From NCBI GenBank assembly GCA_902399975.1, contig CABOHA010000001.1, positions 7,314 to 71,313 of the forward strand: 64,000 nt of DNA. Direction: 5' to 3'. Source of the stretch: Coriobacteriaceae bacterium. Lineage in GTDB: Bacteria; Actinomycetota; Coriobacteriia; Coriobacteriales; Coriobacteriaceae. Positions 62,396 through 64,000 of the stretch are shown one piece after another; within the stretch, counting starts at the first letter, position 1; each line of letters begins with the position of its first letter. The notes beneath the pieces were generated by a model. The model worked only from the letters and a program-made list of their open reading frames with translations. It searched no databases and had not been told where the DNA came from. Both the position numbers and the translations under genes were made by a program.

Positions 62396-64000
62396 ATGGG
62401 ATCTGATGTGAAGATCGCGCGCGCGTTGATCTCGGTTACCGATAAGACGGGCGTCGTCGATTTCGCACGGACGCTGGTCGATGACTTTGGCGTCGAGATC
62501 ATCTCTACGGGCGGCACGGCTCGTGCCATCGAGGACGCGGGCGTTCCCGTAACCCCCATCGAGGAGTTCACGGGCTATCCCGAGATGATGGACGGCCGCG
62601 TTAAGACCCTGCACCCCAAGGTTCACGGCGCGCTGCTGGCCCGCCGCGATTCCGAGCAGCACATGCAGGAGGCCGCCCAGCACGGCATTAAGCTGATCGA
62701 CCTGGTCGTCGTCAACCTGTACGAGTTCGAGAAGACCGTCGCCAACCCCGAGGTCACCTTTGCGGATGCCATCGAGCACATCGACATCGGTGGCCCCTCC
62801 ATGTTGCGCTCTGCCGCCAAGAACGCCGCGAGCGTTACCGTCATCTCCGACCCGGCCGACTATGATGCCGTCCTGGCCGAGATGCGCGAGACCGGTGGCT
62901 GCACCACGCTTGCCACCCGTCGTCGCCTGCAGGTGAAGGTCTACCAGACCACCGCCGCCTACGACACGGCTATCTCCCGTTGGCTTGCCGCCCAGGCAAG
63001 CGACGTGGCGGACACCTCTGCCAAGCTCGAGATTTCGCTGGAGAAGGTCGACGACCTGCGCTATGGTGAGAATCCTCAGCAAAAGGCTACGGTCTACCGC
63101 TTTGCCGAGGGCTGCGAGAACACCGCGAGCTCTCAGTTCCCGCTTGTGGGCTCCGAGCAGATCCAGGGCAAGCCGCTCAGCTACAACAACTATCTGGACG
63201 CCGATGCCGCCTGGAACCTGGTCCGCGAGTTCGACGAGCCGGCCTGCGTGATCCTCAAGCATCAGAACCCCTGCGGTTCCGCCGTTGCCGAGGACATCAC
63301 GGCCGCCTACGACCGCGCTTTCGCCTGCGATCCCAAGAGCGCCTTCGGCGGCATCATCGCCTGCAACCGCGAGGTTCCCTTTGAGCTGGTTGAGCACTTT
63401 GCCGATCAGAACAAGCAGTTCGTCGAGGTCATCATCGCCCCGAGCTATACCGCCGAGGCGCTCGAGCGCATGGCCAAGCGCCCCAACCTGCGCGTGCTGG
63501 CTACCGGCGGCGTGGACCACGGTGCCCAAGTGGAGCTGCGCTCCATCGACGGCGGCATGCTGGTGCAGGAAGTCGACCACGTGACCGAGGATCCCGCGAC
63601 CTTTACGTTCCCCACCGACCGCAAGCCCACCGATGCCGAAATGGCCGAGCTCGAGTTTGCCTGGAAGGTCTGCAAGGGCGTCAAGTCCAATGCTATCCTG
63701 GTCTCCAAGGGCAAGGCCGGCATTGGCATGGGCCCGGGTCAGCCTAACCGCGTTGACTCTGCACTGCTTGCCTGCGAGCGTGCCGAGGACTTCTGCGAGC
63801 GCGAGGGCGTGGAGAAGGGCGGCTTTGCTTGCGCAAGCGACGCGTTCTTCCCGTTCCGCGACAACGTCGACGTGCTTGCCGCGCACGGCGTGACCTGCAT
63901 CATCCAGCCCGGCGGCTCCAAGCGTGACGACGAGAGCATCCAGGCCTGCAACGAGCATGGTATTGCGATGGTCTTCACCGGAGCCAGGCATTTTAGGCAC
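62396..64000 (+). CDS. purH: Bifunctional AICAR transformylase/IMP cyclohydrolase (stop codon outside window)
   Basis: ATG 62396 behind AGGAGG opens a frame that runs to the last base (535 codons). The N-terminal IMP cyclohydrolase domain starts [15 protein letters not shown] with [14 protein letters not shown] and [12 protein letters not shown]. The C-terminal transformylase has [21 protein letters not shown] and AFGGIIACN. The last residues, GARHFRH, are the usual PurH C-terminus, so only the stop codon should be missing. It catalyses the last two steps of IMP synthesis and recycles the AICAR made by HisH/HisF. Confidence 0.97.
   Translation, partial: MGSDVKIARALISVTDKTGVVDFARTLVDDFGVEIISTGGTARAIEDAGVPVTPIEEFTGYPEMMDGRVKTLHPKVHGALLARRDSEQHMQEAAQHGIKLIDLVVVNLYEFEKTVANPEVTFADAIEHIDIGGPSMLRSAAKNAASVTVISDPADYDAVLAEMRETGGCTTLATRRRLQVKVYQTTAAYDTAISRWLAAQASDVADTSAKLEISLEKVDDLRYGENPQQKATVYRFAEGCENTASSQFPLVGSEQIQGKPLSYNNYLDADAAWNLVREFDEPACVILKHQNPCGSAVAEDITAAYDRAFACDPKSAFGGIIACNREVPFELVEHFADQNKQFVEVIIAPSYTAEALERMAKRPNLRVLATGGVDHGAQVELRSIDGGMLVQEVDHVTEDPATFTFPTDRKPTDAEMAELEFAWKVCKGVKSNAILVSKGKAGIGMGPGQPNRVDSALLACERAEDFCEREGVEKGGFACASDAFFPFRDNVDVLAAHGVTCIIQPGGSKRDDESIQACNEHGIAMVFTGARHFRH

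Overview
The window looks like a chromosomal segment of a Coriobacteriia gut actinobacterium, most probably Collinsella. The basis is high-GC coding sequence with strong G/C third positions, Collinsella-like protein sequences (judged from memory, no search), and a fermentative gene set: phosphoketolase, PTS, maltodextrin ABC import, glycogen phosphorylase, CydDC-type transporter. No IS element, transposase, prophage or CRISPR-Cas gene was seen.

Layout. 0-5 kb: a 74-bp perfect inverted repeat, then cstA behind a leader with a short Ile/Val-rich peptide and an intrinsic terminator, then an orphan Toprim protein resembling the JetD C-terminal domain. 5-7.4 kb: tRNA-Gln, a CwlM-like peptidoglycan-binding protein without visible catalytic residues, and a polyprenyl synthase. 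7.5-21.3 kb: a maltodextrin/glucan block with a PTS EIICB-HAD fusion, a divergent GntR/UTRA regulator, SBP, two permeases, an MsmK-type ATPase, and on the other strand malQ-glgP, then galE. TTGTTTAAACAA-like palindromes lie in front of the PTS gene, the GntR gene, the SBP gene and malQ, so this looks like one local regulon. 21.5-24 kb: a secreted coiled-coil/CHAP-like hydrolase and murB. 24.1-27.9 kb: a LacI-family regulator and xfp, with three TAAAACGTTTTA-like sites between them.

28.4-37.7 kb: a histidine operon, hisZG (fused)-hisD-hisC-hisB-hisH-hisA-hisF-hisI-(75-aa protein)-hisE, with a convergent PHP-family phosphatase that probably supplies histidinol-phosphate phosphatase. 37.9-47.7 kb: a fused CydDC-like ABC exporter with a YgbA-like protein, a LarC C-terminal-domain protein, a phosphodiesterase, mazG, eno, a DivIC/FtsB-like protein and a Ppx/GppA protein. 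47.8-64 kb: a DUF4143-type ATPase, tRNA-Leu, an orphan EIIB plus VOC protein, a two-component system, a group of accessory genes (two calcineurin-like phosphoesterases, an AT-richer orphan gene, a small membrane protein), gluQRS, a DUF2207 protein, a GNAT acetyltransferase, and purH complete except for its stop codon.

The most unusual content is intergenic. Several families of long inverted repeats recur between genes. In some (a ~67-nt core at three loci, a GGGCTTCGCGA core at two, a GGGGAC-loop family at several) the apex is conserved while the stems are unrelated from locus to locus yet nearly perfectly self-complementary. A separate structure at 15,686-15,982 is an array of eight 17-bp motifs at exactly 40-bp steps in strictly alternating orientation. 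These are the best candidates for something undescribed.
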